64,000 bases of DNA from Lumnitzera littorea (Eukaryota > Streptophyta > Magnoliopsida > Myrtales > Combretaceae), in assembly GCA_024138015.1 (NCBI GenBank), contig JAMXBB010000009.1, forward strand, positions 38,709,787 through 38,773,786, read 5' to 3'. The notes under the pieces were generated by a model. The model was not told where the DNA came from and did no database searches. It saw only the letters and a list, made by a program, of their open reading frames with translations. The first letter of the stretch is position 1. Each line of letters begins with the position of its first letter. A program made the translations under genes and the position numbers. Positions 1 through 11,204 of the stretch are shown piece after piece.

Positions 1-1924
1 TGACATTCTATGTGCACTATGAATAACACCTTTATTGTAAAGGTAATGGGACCAAATTCATGATAGAAAATCGTATTAGAAAAACTAAAAGGATTGTAGC
101 AAGTTATATCCATGCTCAAGCTTATACATGTAGGCATGAGGTTTCGCTTAGCTTCCTTGGGTACAAAAGAAGAGTACAAATGAGTAATATCAAATGAGTC
201 TTGGTTCCCTAATAGAATGTACATAGCATTAAGGAAGTGTGAACGAAAATTTAGACCGAAAGCAACTAAATTCAATGCCATTACAGTATAGATAAGGATT
301 ATCAAGTTACCAGTTGAATATTTCTCTCAACTAACTATAAAGAGAATTGGAAAGTGATAAGTCTTGTGTGAAAGTATGATATCTATATTATTGAAAGAGG
401 AAAATTTGTACGTATATGTGTACAAGTAAATTTAGATAAGCCACTCTACAATAAATAAAGTCTCATATTGTATACAATATGGAGTACTAATTATGTATGC
501 TATGAGGGAGAATAAACCATATTTAGATGAACTATCTTGAAAATAAGGTAAGATTGCAGCAAATGAGAATAGGCAGAAAGGAACACTTGAAGCGAGTGCA
601 AAAGGAAAGAAAAAAGGAAGGAGAAGGTGACAAAGGGGAGGAAAATAGTTTAAGAGATGAAGGAAGTAAGGTAGGGGAACCGTCAAGGGATACAAACATT
701 AATGCAAATGAGCATAAGGTTAGGAGAGTGTTCAGGAGAAACCAAGGATACCAATGATAAAGGAAATAAATATGATGAAGGGATAAGAGCTAAGAATAGG
801 AAAACATCATAAAAGAGTAAGATGAAAAGATAAGGGATAAGCTCAAATGATGGTAGGAGATATTCAAGGTATGATGGCTAAAAGAAAAAAAAAGTGAAAA
901 GAAAAAAACATTAATGAGGAGCTAAAGTAGGATGAGATCGGGTTAAGGAGGAGTAAGAATGTCACTAAGAAGAGTATTGGTGGTTCTCAACTATCAAGAC
1001 CCTTTAAGGTGGATATAAAAAATAGCAACTCTTTCAATTTCCAAGCTATAAACAAAAAAGAAAGTGACAAAAGTGAGAGAATCTCCTAAAAAACCCGCAC
1101 GACAACATAGTGATCAAAGCCAAAGAGGAAGTGGATGTGAGACTGTTATATTACAGGAGTGCAACACCATGGGTGAACATCAAATCAATGCTATGGCAAG
1201 TGTAAACAAAACTACATAAGAACAGAATAATGAGTGAACTTTGGGGATAGGAGGAGAATTTTGGGAAAGTGACCAAGGGAGAAAGTCTTGAAGATAATTT
1301 TCAAACCAATGTCCCCAATTAGAAGAATGATCCAAACAAGAGTAGAAGCACTAGATACTCTATGCAAGGGAAACTTAACTGTTTTAATGCCAATACAATT
1401 AATGGATGTGGAAGCGAGGGAAACCCTAAAGGGACTATAATAGACTTGCAAAACAATAGTAAAAGAGATTATGATGGGGGTGGTAGCACTTTTGGAGATT
1501 CAAAATGTGCTATTAGTGGTGCAAGTACAATAAGCGGAGAGCAAACAATTTTTGATGGAGATATGGAATGAGCAAACTCTAGTGGCAAGGGCAATGTATA
1601 GGCCATGTTGGTAGAGGATGGAGGCCTCTTGAGTAAGGCAACAAAAATCGAATGAGTTGTAGTTTCGAACCCTATTCACCCTCACTAAAAATGAGACCAT
1701 GGATACATTATCCTTAAAGATAAGGAACTAGCCTTTCAAGGTCCTTGCATCATGAAAGGGGAACAAACTCGATGATGAAGAAAAGAGCAATTGCAAGCTT
1801 GATTGCAACCTTCAACCTGCAGTTAATGGTGATTACTAAAAGTAGGTGTAATGGGGTAAGTGTAGAAAGTTTGAAGAGGTACCTGAGGTATATGAACATA
1901 TGATATGTAGTAGGGCAAAGGGTT
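1..1924. other. Unassigned purine-rich region, possible LINE 5' part
   Basis: No gene can be supported here. From about 530 to 1650 the plus strand is strikingly rich in A and G (many AAG, GAG and AAA triplets) and is broken into short open stretches with Lys/Glu/Arg-rich translations. It lies directly upstream of, and in the same orientation as, the LINE endonuclease relic at 1925. It could therefore be what remains of the LINE 5' region or ORF1, but no ORF1 motif (CCHC knuckle or DUF4283-like block) could be read. The first 500 bases are AT-rich with nothing recognisable. Confidence 0.3.
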
Positions 1925-3338
1925 TCCGTAGGGGCATTGCGGTCTTCTAAGACCTAGCTAAGTTTACAATAGTGGAGCAAATGACGACAAAGCAACATTT
2001 CATGTTGAAGTTGAGGAGAGGAGTTCTTTCCTTAAATGGTATTTGTCTGCTGCATATGTTAGTTATAACTTTGAAATTAAGAGAAAACTATGGAGTGAAT
2101 TAAAATTTGTTGCCATAACTATGAATAGACCATGTGTAATGATTGTTGACTTTAATGAAGTACTACGTAAGGAAGAAAAATGGGGAGGGAGAGATATTAA
2201 CCAATTACGTACAAATCTATACCAAGATTGCATGAGCATTTGTAGTATGTTGGACCTCGGTTTTATAAGCCTGTCTTATCCCATCTAGCCTTGATAGAGC
2301 TTAAGCTAACTATGAGTATAGATTATTCCATGAAGCAATACTAGATCTTATGTTAGCTTTTTGAATCACTACTTATCCTTCTAATATCTCATCCAATTGT
2401 AGTGGTGTGCCTAAACCTAATAGGCCTTTTAGGTTACAATTAATGCAGCTAAATCAACTTGATTTTAAACACTTTATCAAAAGAATTGGACCTGGCCAAG
2501 TTTTAGAATGCCAAAAGATCCAACGAAGTTTGTGGAGAAAATAAGAACTTGGAATAGAGAGGTGTTTGGAATAATTCACACAAGAAAAAAAGAGGTCTTA
2601 AGGCAGTTGGAGGAGATTAGAAGAATTCTAATGGGGAGAGTAAACCAAGAGCTATTACATAGGGAAATTTTCCTATTAAAAGAAATGGAGGTAATTCTTA
2701 ACCAAAAGAAAAAGTCATGGGTAGCGAAAGTAAGGTCATGGTGGCTTATTGAAGGGAAAAGAAATACTAAATTATTTCATGTTAGTATTACAACAAGAAG
2801 ATCCAAATCAAGAATCTTTAGCCTTTTTAATGAGGTAGAAGAATGAATGTTAGTTCAGGAGGACTTAAAGGAAATTACAAATCAATATTTTGAGTTGTAC
2901 ACTTCAAAAGAGTTGCATGTGGTCGAATGCCTCCAAAATGGTTTAATGTCCTAAAAGGGATGAGTGAGGAGTTAAGAGTAGAGCCGAATAGAGAAATTTT
3001 GGAGGAAGAAATCACAAAGGCAGTTTTGGTGCATTAGTAACCATAAAACATGTGGCACCGATGGCTTTCATTTGAGTTTTTATAAAAAATGTTGGCATAT
3101 GCTCGGGAAATCTATCTATGATAAGATTAAAAGCATTTTTGTGGAAGGAGCAATACTAGAAGAACTAAACAAGACATTAATTATACTCATTCCAAAATGC
3201 CTTAGTGCTAATAGGTTAAAAAATTTTTGATCAATTAGTTTGTGCAACTATTTATGAAGTTTTAAGTAAGCTCCTAGTTAATAAGCTCCATCTACATTTA
3301 GATAATATAATTAGTCCAGAACAATCTAGTTTTATTCC
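1925..3338 (+). pseudogene. LINE (L1-type) pol relic, endonuclease and RT N-terminal part
   Basis: This is the first half of a decayed plant non-LTR retrotransposon ORF2. The endonuclease C-terminal half is readable at 2043-2288: the translation contains the block KLWSEL, then a DFNE motif (metal-binding region of APE-type endonucleases), then EKWGGR and a C-terminal DLGF. The usual linker follows at 2508-2846, with WNREVFG, then a Lys/Glu/Arg-rich helix, then WLIEGKRNTKLFH, which is typical of plant LINEs just before the reverse transcriptase. The start of RT is readable to about 3338, ending in a SSFIP block. Stops and frameshifts occur throughout (for example just after 2288 and 2846), so it is dead. 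The RT continues at 6049 beyond an inserted LTR. Confidence 0.85.
3334..3338. repeat. Target-site duplication ATTCC (left copy)
   Basis: Left copy of the 5-bp direct repeat that flanks the solo LTR. The matching copy is at 6044-6048. Both copies sit within the SFIP codons of the LINE RT. Confidence 0.8.
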
Positions 3339-5565
3339 TATTAAGCTTGATTTTTTCTCGGTTTTTATATATTTTCTTTAACCCGATTAATACTAAACCC
3401 TGACCCGTTTAATACTAACTCTCAATTGATAGTTAAGGAAAACTAGGTTTTTTTATTCTTAAAAACTTGGAGTTGCCACTCAACCGAAATCAAGAAAAGA
3501 GCATGTTAGTTTAACTTGATTGGGTGGACCGATTTAACCTAACCATTGGTTTGCTTAAAAAACCAATTTAAAAAAATGATTTTAGAAAACTAGATATTTT
3601 TTTAGTATAAAGGCTAGCTTTTTTTAAACCCTTAGTGAGTACCTTTTTTTCAACTTTTTGAGTTTAAATTTATCTTTCAATAATACCCTTAAGAATAAAA
3701 TCTATTCACATGCAACTAAGTTAATTCTACGAAAGGATAAATTGAACAATTATTTACAAAAGATGGAAAAAGAAAAATTTTCATATTTTAAGTTGTCTTG
3801 TAATTACTACGAATGCTTACATACTTGTTACTCAGGGTCAGACTTCCATAGTTCATTTCTAAAAATATTAGCGGGTTAGTTGATTTTATTTTTTTTTTTA
3901 AGTTCTAAAAAACCTTAATTTGAAAAAAGTTGATTTTATTTTATTTATGTTGAAAAAGATGATTTTCAAAGTCACAAAACATTTTTTCACCTTTTTTATT
4001 ATTTACTTATTTATTTTTTGTTATTTTTATTTATTATATATATATTTGTTTTTTGTTTTACTGAAAAAAATAAAAGAGAACTAAACTTCCTATTTTTTTC
4101 TTTTTTCCTTTTTCTTTTCTTTTTTGGATTTTTTTTACAATTACGACAAATTATAAGAATAAACAAATAAATAAATAAAAATAAAAAAATACGAAGTACA
4201 AAACTGAAACCAAAATAGGGCTAAACTAAGAAGAAATGTGTGCAAGTCGTTAACAAGTAGATGGGTTGAACTTCAAGTCGAGTCTCAAATCAGCACGTGA
4301 CCAGCACTTCTGTATGATGAGTAACAACAACAGTGGCCAACAGGGGTGGCTAAAGGCGGTTTCCGACTAGTTTTTGAAGTAAGAAATGACATTTTTATGT
4401 GGATTTTATTGGTCTTGGTGGGTACGGAATAGGTGCCACCACATTTAGAGGTCATTTGGGTAACATTGGCGAAGTTAATGGCAGTAGTAGTGTAGGTTAC
4501 CACCCGTAATGGTATTTGAGGGTAAGTAGATGGTGGTGGTTTGGGGTTAAGGATGTGGGGAGTTCCATAGTGGTGTTAGTTTGGCTTAGGGAGACATGGC
4601 GATAGTTGTTAAAAGGTGGCTTGAGGTGGTTAGTACGGTTAAGGGTAAATCGTATGAGAGAGAGTGTAGTCAGAGTGGGGTTTGGTCCTTAATTGTGTAT
4701 GTTGTGTTTCTATGTGTGTTTCGTTGATCGTAAGTGTCTTTAGGTGGCAACATTAAGTGTTATGTTAGTGCGCTATTGTGATTGTGAACTAAGTGTTTGA
4801 GAGAAGGGCTTTGGTCATCTAGTGTAGTGGTTCAAGAGGGCATCGGTGCGTATACAGGCTACTGTTGCCTTAGGCTATGGTTGGTGTTAGTGTGAGAGGG
4901 GTGATTAGATTTGGGGGGTTGGTCCAGTGAGAGAGTTTGAGAGATTTCCATTTTTCTTTTCAAAGCTTAAGAGTGTTTACGAGTTGATTTGCTGGCCATA
5001 AGTATCGAAAAATTAAGGTTGAAGATGGAGTGGATGTTAGGTTCAATTGGGATTCAATTTGGTTGTATGCAGTACTGATGAGTTAGAGAGAAAATTGTGT
5101 GACGATGATAGCTTCTTATCCTTATTTTTTCGAAATAGGAAGATAAAGATACATTTAGAGATCAAAGCTCAAATTGGAAGTCAAAATTCGCAATGAAAGA
5201 TGAAGGAAGACCAAGCTTGATTTGTAAAATGGTCAAACGTACATCCCAAATGTTCGTTTTTTGCCAAAAAAAAAATTGAGTGGAAGCTTTGAACAGCATT
5301 AATCAACATTGAAAGGAAAAATCAGAAATCAAGTTTTCTTAAATTTTTTTAGTTGATTTCATCCTTTAAATACGTGAATCTAGACTCAATTTGGCCTTCA
5401 ATTCAAAATAAGCTATATGGAGGATAGGAATCATCCATTAATTAGTATATTGACATAAGGAAATCACGTGAAAAATGAGGCTAAAGTAAGGGGTGTGAAC
5501 AATTTATGCATGAGAAAGTTGGGGAAATGGAAGGAAAAGGTAGGAAAAGGATGTTGATGTAGCAT

Positions 5566-5583
5566 TGACGTGGTACCACGTCA
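5566..5583. promoter_or_regulatory. 18-bp palindrome with paired ACGT cores inside the solo LTR
   Basis: The sequence TGACGTGGTACCACGTCA is a perfect palindrome made of two head-to-head TGACGTGG words. Each word is a hybrid C-box/G-box of the kind plant bZIP factors bind (established knowledge of ACGT-core elements). A further CCACGT core lies about 35 bp downstream near 5619. It lies within an LTR, where promoter elements would be expected. Function is inferred, not shown. Confidence 0.45.
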
Positions 5584-5656
5584 TCTACGCAATATAGTAG
5601 TATTGTGCCACGTATCTTTGACAAGATTCATGATAGGTGTGTTTGGTAGAAAAAGT

Positions 5657-5677
5657 AAAAGGCACTTTGTGCCTTTT
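5657..5677. repeat. Perfect 9-bp hairpin
   Basis: Arms AAAAGGCAC and GTGCCTTTT are separated by TTT. It lies just beside a tRNA-like stretch (5683-5739, minus strand) in the solo LTR. Function unknown. Confidence 0.5.
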
Positions 5678-6048
5678 GTGTAATTCGAACCCAAGATCTC
5701 CATGTCATTCCAAGTGTAGTACCGTTAGGTTATTGGTCCGTACCTTATCCATATACATAATCAAATCGCATATATGGAATAGGTGGCCTAGGCTAGATTA
5801 ATTTCTAACCTAAGCCCAACACCCTTTATGCAACCTAACCTAAATGAAAAAGTAAAACTATTTAAATTTCCTAGTTAAATTAACTACTTCTCTTTCTCTC
5901 TTTTTTTTTTTTTCTCTTTTAATTTTCTTTTTTTTTTCATTTTTCTAAATTTTTTTTATTTTTGTGCTTTTTTCTAAATTATGACCATTTATCCTGTTCT
6001 AAAAATTCTAAAATTATAGAGAGATAAAAATGGAGTGTTTACAATTCC

Positions 6049-6800
6049 AAACAGAGTAGTGAATGATAATATTATTATCTTCAATGAACTACTACACTCA
6101 CTATCAAAGAGAAAGGGAAATAAGTGCTAGATGATAGTAAAGTTAAATCTTCAAAAGACATACGATCAAATTGAATGAGATTTTGTGAGGCGAGTCTTAA
6201 CCAACTTAAACTTTTTAGAGAGTGGATTAAGTTAGTGTATTCATGTTTATTTATGGTTAGTTATCGGATGCTTCTAAATAGGGGCGCATTGGATCCCTTC
6301 ACTTCTAGTCGAGGAATAAGGTAAGGTGATCCCCTATCACCCTACATTTTCATCCTAATTATGGAGAGTCTAAGCCAGTTGATCCACTATCTAACGGAAA
6401 GCAGGTTAGAAAAGCATAAAGTTGAGGGGACCTAACTTGAGTTTTTACACCTTTTCTTTATGAATGATATGCTATCGTATGGAGAGGCTTCCAAGAATAA
6501 TGCGAGGATCATGAAATGAGCAATTCAAAAGTTTTTAATAGTTTCAGTACATAAAGTAAATTATTATAAGCTTTGCATTATCTTTTCAAAAAACACTTAG
6601 GGGGGAGAGAAGGAGAGATATTTGTAAGATATTTAACATTGACCCAAATAGAGATATGGAGAAGTATCTTAACATCCCAATTAAGGAGACAAGACCCCAT
6701 AGATTGTTTTACAAGTACAAAGTAATAACAGAAGATGCCTCAATACAATTATTTGCGAGTTAGTTTCGACGAGTTAGGGAGTGAAGTGATGAAGTCTAAT
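6049..6800 (+). pseudogene. LINE (L1-type) pol relic, RT core (continuation)
   Basis: This is the second half of the LINE reverse transcriptase, separated from the first half by the solo LTR at 3339-6043. Readable blocks in order are: a DN-I-I-x-F-N-E-L-L-H-S segment followed by KRKGNK; LQKTYDQIEWDF (canonical plant LINE has KAYDRVEWDF); a degraded RGxRQGDPLSPYLF region near 6310-6350; the catalytic-box region near 6455, which reads FMNDM where active elements have YADDM or FADDM; and a SKN block near 6585. The catalytic Ala to Asn change plus several stops show it is inactive. The 3' end could not be fixed. A T-run near 6828 followed by unrelated AT-rich DNA suggests the coding relic ends before about 6830. 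Confidence 0.85.
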
Positions 6801-7283
6801 GAATAAATCGAAACTCGTGACACTTTTGTTTTTTTTTTTTATGGGAAGATTATAAAGTCTTCCTTGGAGGCCTTATAGTCTTTGTTAGCTTGCTGTTATG
6901 TCTATATATGTAATTTAGTTCTCCTATGGAGCTGTACAATTTCTTTTGAAAACTATGGAACTTTTGATGTATATAAGGTTGTATATAAGAATTGATCTAT
7001 CTATAATTATGAGAATATGTACTTTGTAAAGTGTTACTCCATAAGTCTTATATACTATAGGTGCTCATCTGACTATTTCAAAGCCGGTTGAGTTGTCGTT
7101 CACCTTGCGTGAACTATACCTATATTAGCAACTATAGGGATAGCTTCTATACTAGGTTGATTTACATGGAGGGATTATTACAACTCCTTAAATTTAAGGC
7201 ATAATACTTACTAAACTCAAGATAAAACTAACCACTATTCGTATAAGACCCCTGCTCACCTTATTTTCCATATATTATCATGA
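6801..7283. other. AT-rich intergenic DNA
   Basis: It begins with a T-run after the LINE relic. No reading frame, hairpin or repeat that I could recognise. It may include LINE 3' untranslated sequence. Confidence 0.4.
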
Positions 7284-7292
7284 TATACTATT

Positions 7293-8465
7293 GGGAAAAT
7301 AGTAATTTTACTTCCTAAACTTTTACAAAATGATAAAAAATACTATTTGAACTTTTAAAACACCCATTTCATATCTAATTTTTGTTGGCATTTTTACTAC
7401 CTTTGTTAACACCATTAGATGCTTACTCAGTTAGATTGATCAACATATTCAAAGATGACACGTATCCTTTAATATTATTTTAAGTTGCATATATGTTAAA
7501 TAAACAAAAAAAAAGGAAAAAGAAAAAAGAAAAAAAATGGTGGAGAGAAACCAAGAGAAAATCGCGCTCCCATCATCCATCTAAATCCTTTCACACTAAA
7601 AAAAGAATCAAAACCCATCGATAAAATTTCATTAACCCTAATAAAGGATTCTTTAGCTTAAGACAGTCTAACACCAATAAAGTAATAAATAAAAATAAAA
7701 AAGAATGAAACTTTAAAAATAAGCAGGTGAAAATTCTAATGCAAGTGAATGTGGAACACTTTTAAGTGAAAGAGAGAAAGTGTAAGTATAAGCAAAGTAA
7801 ACAAATTATAAATGTGTGAAAATGGATTGGAAAACAAGCTTCGATCCTTTCAAGTACAATAATTTGATGAAATACTAAGGGGACTCAAAATATCAAACAA
7901 ATTTACTAATGTTAATATCATAATTGATCTATATTTTCTATTGAGATTGGGATTAGCATCTTATTATAGGTCTAACTTTCCTCTATCCCATTGATTATAT
8001 TTTTTAAATTCGATTTGCAATTTTGTTTATAAGTGTATAATTGCAAAAAGGTGAAAGTAATATATAGAGGATAAAAAATCTAATTTGCAATTTTGTCAAA
8101 TAGATTTGTTAGGGTTGATGAAATTTGATCAATGAGTTTTGATTCTTTTTTACAATGTAAGGATTTAGATGGACAAGGGGAGCACAATTTTCTTCTATTT
8201 TCCCTCCAACATCATTTTTTTTTCTTTTTTCTCCTTTTGTTTTGTATGTCTAGCATAATATGTGGCTTAAAATAATATTATAGGACATGTGTGACCTTTG
8301 GATATATCCATCAGTCCAATTCAACAAATGACATCTAATGGTATTAACAAATGTAGTAAAAATACTAGTAAAAATTTTAACTAGGCATGAAATTGGTGTT
8401 TTAATTGTTCAAGTAGTATTTTTATTATTTTGCAAAAGTTTGGATAGTAAATTTGTCATTTTTCC
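7293..8465. mobile_element. Long-TIR non-autonomous DNA transposon (Mutator-type MITE/foldback)
   Basis: This 1173-bp element has long terminal inverted repeats. The left arm (about 7293-7655) and the reverse complement of the right arm (about 8108-8465) match along roughly 360 bp. The arms share an outer ATTTACTxCC / AACTTTTxCAAAAT block, a CACxxATTTCAT block, a CCATCTAAATCCTT block and a GAATCAAAAC block. The ends read GGGAAAATAG and, reversed, GGAAAAATGAC. The flanks carry a near-perfect 9-bp duplication, TATACTATT (7284-7292) and TATACAATT (8466-8474), the size made by Mutator-like transposases. No transposase coding is visible, so it would have moved in trans. Short open frames inside it are by-products of the arms. 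Confidence 0.75.
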
Positions 8466-8474
8466 TATACAATT

Positions 8475-9150
8475 TGTCATAATAATTTTTTATAATATTA
8501 ATCCATTTAATAGGGTTATGCCTTGATTAATAAACCTATATTGAAGTGTGGTGGGTATTTCTTATACCTAAAAGTAATCTAATTATTTATAATTTTTGTA
8601 AGTTGTGAATTGATAGGTTAACGTAGAAAACAGTTTATAAGGTCATATGATGAGAATTGTCAGTGATAACAAGAAAAGAGTAGGTGGATATCGAATCAAT
8701 GGTAGTGAGAGATTCAATAGTGACTAAGAAGGAAATGTGAGAATAGAAAAATTGGTGGAAGAACAGTAATGTCTCTAAGTATAGAGCCTAGACTCTAAAG
8801 ATAGTTTAGACACATGAGCAATCTTAAAAAAATTATATAAATATGAATTATATGAAATTAATTATATAAATGCCAATATTAAATTGCATTAAAAAGATGC
8901 AATATTGAAAATTATAACAAAATTGTATGTACAAATTGTGATTTCATGTTTTCTCTATCGGAATTATATCACATTTCTTAAATACAGCATATGTACATAT
9001 ACTAGTGTTGCATGTCAAACATGCAACATACCTTATAGTAATGTTGCATGTATCTAATATTCTACATGTGACATATATACAATCTTAATATCTCATATAC
9101 AACATGCAATATAACAATGGCATTTCTGTAATTTTTTATATAATTATTAT
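8475..9150. other. AT-rich intergenic DNA with ATGCAAC repeats
   Basis: No gene. Between about 9007 and 9110 the words GTTGCATG/CATGCAAC recur. One pair forms a perfect 8-bp hairpin (9007-9027), with another GTTGCATG at 9043. Otherwise featureless. Confidence 0.4.
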
Positions 9151-9155
9151 TTGCT

Positions 9156-11046
9156 TGTCAAGCCTGATTTTTCAATTTTTTATTTTAATTCAATTTCCCT
9201 TAACTTAATTTAAACTAAACCATATACTTATTTAGTTTAAATCCTTGATTAAAGTTAAAGGAAACCTAATTTCTTTATTCTGAAAATTTTGGAGTTACCA
9301 CCTAACAAAACCTAGAAAAGGTGATTAAATTAAAATCGATTAAGTGGATCGACTATAATTTAGCCATCAGCCTGCATTTTGAAAATTTTTGAAAAAAATC
9401 AATTTCAAGAAACTGGATTTCTTAAATTCGAGGACTATCATATTAAACCCTTATGAGTAGCACTTTAACTTTTCGAGATTATATTTTATTTTTAAAATTA
9501 CCCTTTTTTAACACAAAGCTTAATCACCAATAAATAAATTTAATTGTATTATCTTTAAAAAATGGGGAATTCGAGTTATAATTTACAAAAATGAAAAATA
9601 AAGCTTTTACAAATTTTATATCGTCCTAGAGGTACTTATATACCTGTTTATCAAGATCAGACATTCGTAGTTCATTCTAAAAACGTTAATGTGTTAGTCT
9701 ATTTTGACTTTGAAAAATGCATCAAGTTTAAGTGTTTTTTTCAATTTAGCTTTATGGGAAATTCTAAAAAGGTCCTAATTCTTGAGTGTTTTTATTATGG
9801 AAAATTCTCTAAAATGTCCTAGTTTGGAAAAAGGTTTGTTATTATTCTTTATTTTGTTTTTTTTTTTTAAAAAAAAAAGGGATTTTTCTAAGTGAGAAAT
9901 TCTAAAGGCCTAATGCTTAAAAAAACAAAGTTTGGAAAGGACATGATTTCCTAAGCTAAAATATTTTTCCTTTTACATATCTTAAAGACAACTACTAAAC
10001 CAATTACTAAATAAACATGTAACAAGTAAATAAACCAAAAGAAAGAAAAGACAGAAAATAAATAAACAACTCAATTTACCTAGTCGCGTACGAGATAGAG
10101 CAAACCGTCGTACTTTAAGTATCGTTTTCTATTGTTGCTCGTTGTTGAGAGGGTAAGGCAGCTATGGAGCTTGGTCATCAGCTATTGTGTTAGAAGTATC
10201 AGTGTACTGTAGTATTCATAGAGTTGCTGCAATGGGGTTGTGACAATGGGGTTGTTTGGTTGGTTTGTATGTGGGTGTGTGATAGTAGTGTGTGCTGGAC
10301 GTGAGTGAGGTTAGATGTTGTGCTAAAGCGTAGTTAGGGTTTATTTGCTATGTTTATTGCAACTAGTGAGAAAGTTGTGGTGTTTGGGTTTGGTTGGGAG
10401 TGTAGATGAAGTGATCGGTGGAGTGAGCATTTTTTTTTTTTTTTTGTGAAAGAAAAAATATCCCTTCTCTTGCTACTTTGATTCATATATATATAAACTG
10501 AAAATGAATCTCTTAAATCAATTCAAATCTAAATTAATAGAAACCAATCTAGATCTGAATCTATACATATCTTTATCTTATTGGATTTAATATTATCGTT
10601 TTAGATTTATTACTCCAATAATCATTTGGCTATGATTCTATTAAATCTAAACAATAATAACCCCAACAATTTAATCTGATTTGTTTTGGATTAGGATTCC
10701 AGAACACCGAATTTTCTTTTATTGATCTTTTTGAAAACTCTTTTTTTCTTTTATTTGTATATGCTTAAATAAATAACCGATTAAACCTAACCTTAAATAT
10801 AAACTTAACCTAAAGTTGCAATTAAAATGGACCAAAACCCATTAATTTGACCCCAAATGAGAAGCGAAAAATTCTACGACCCTAAATTAAGTTTCCTAAA
10901 AATGATCTATGGCTAAATAATTTTAAAATTTTTTATTTTTTATTTGTTTTATATTTTTTTAATTATTTTTTTTATTAAAAGACCCTTTCTCTAGATAAAT
11001 AAATAAATAAAGCAAAATACAGGAGTGCAAAAAAGCGATATCTACA
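9156..11046 (-). repeat. 3' LTR of the 9156-17480 element
   Basis: 1891 bp, plus-strand ends TGTCAAGC and ATATCTACA. On the minus strand it therefore starts TGTAGATAT and ends GCTTGACA, fitting TG..CA. It aligns along its whole length with 15634-17480. Examples are the shared TCGCG-ACGAGATA block near 10083 and 16560, and the long G/T-rich block 10130-10420, which matches 16607-16905. Confidence 0.75.
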
Positions 11047-11059
11047 ACTACCCCTCTTT
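11047..11059 (-). other. Polypurine tract
   Basis: Read on the minus strand this is AAAGAGGGGTAGT, immediately upstream of the LTR start TGTAGATAT. This is the expected position and composition for the plus-strand primer of reverse transcription. Confidence 0.6.
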
Positions 11060-11204
11060 GTAGTGAAGTTTGAATAAAACTTTATCATAAAGACAAAAAA
11101 GATACTATTTCTACCTTGGAGACAACTCTATTCTAAGAAGTGCTACAATTAGCTAGATATCATAAGCCCAGTACGTTGGGGATTTGGTGATAAGAAGCTC
11201 GAAA

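Larger units (their letters stand above)
3339..6043 (-). mobile_element. Solo LTR of a Tat/Ogre-like family, inserted in the LINE
   Basis: This 2705-bp non-coding block interrupts the LINE RT. It is flanked by a perfect 5-bp duplication, ATTCC, at 3334-3338 and 6044-6048. Removing the block and one ATTCC joins the LINE reading frame without a gap. Its plus-strand ends are TATTAAGC and GTTTACA, degraded versions of the TG..CA ends expected of LTRs. Blocks of the interior match the LTRs at 9156-11046 and 15634-17480 and the insert at 41230-43407, for example the opening CTTGATTTTT/TTAAC/TTGGAGTTGCCAC region and the 'CATAC-TTG-T...TCAGAC' block near 3820-3860. No coding sequence is recognisable. 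Strand is assigned by analogy with the full element at 9156-17480. Confidence 0.75.

Noticed and set aside
5683..5739. Functional tRNA gene
   Set aside because: A- and B-box-like words are present but the acceptor and T stems do not pair.
8338..8526. 62-residue frame
   Set aside because: It lies in the right inverted arm of the Mutator-type MITE and beyond. AT-rich hydrophobic translation without motif.
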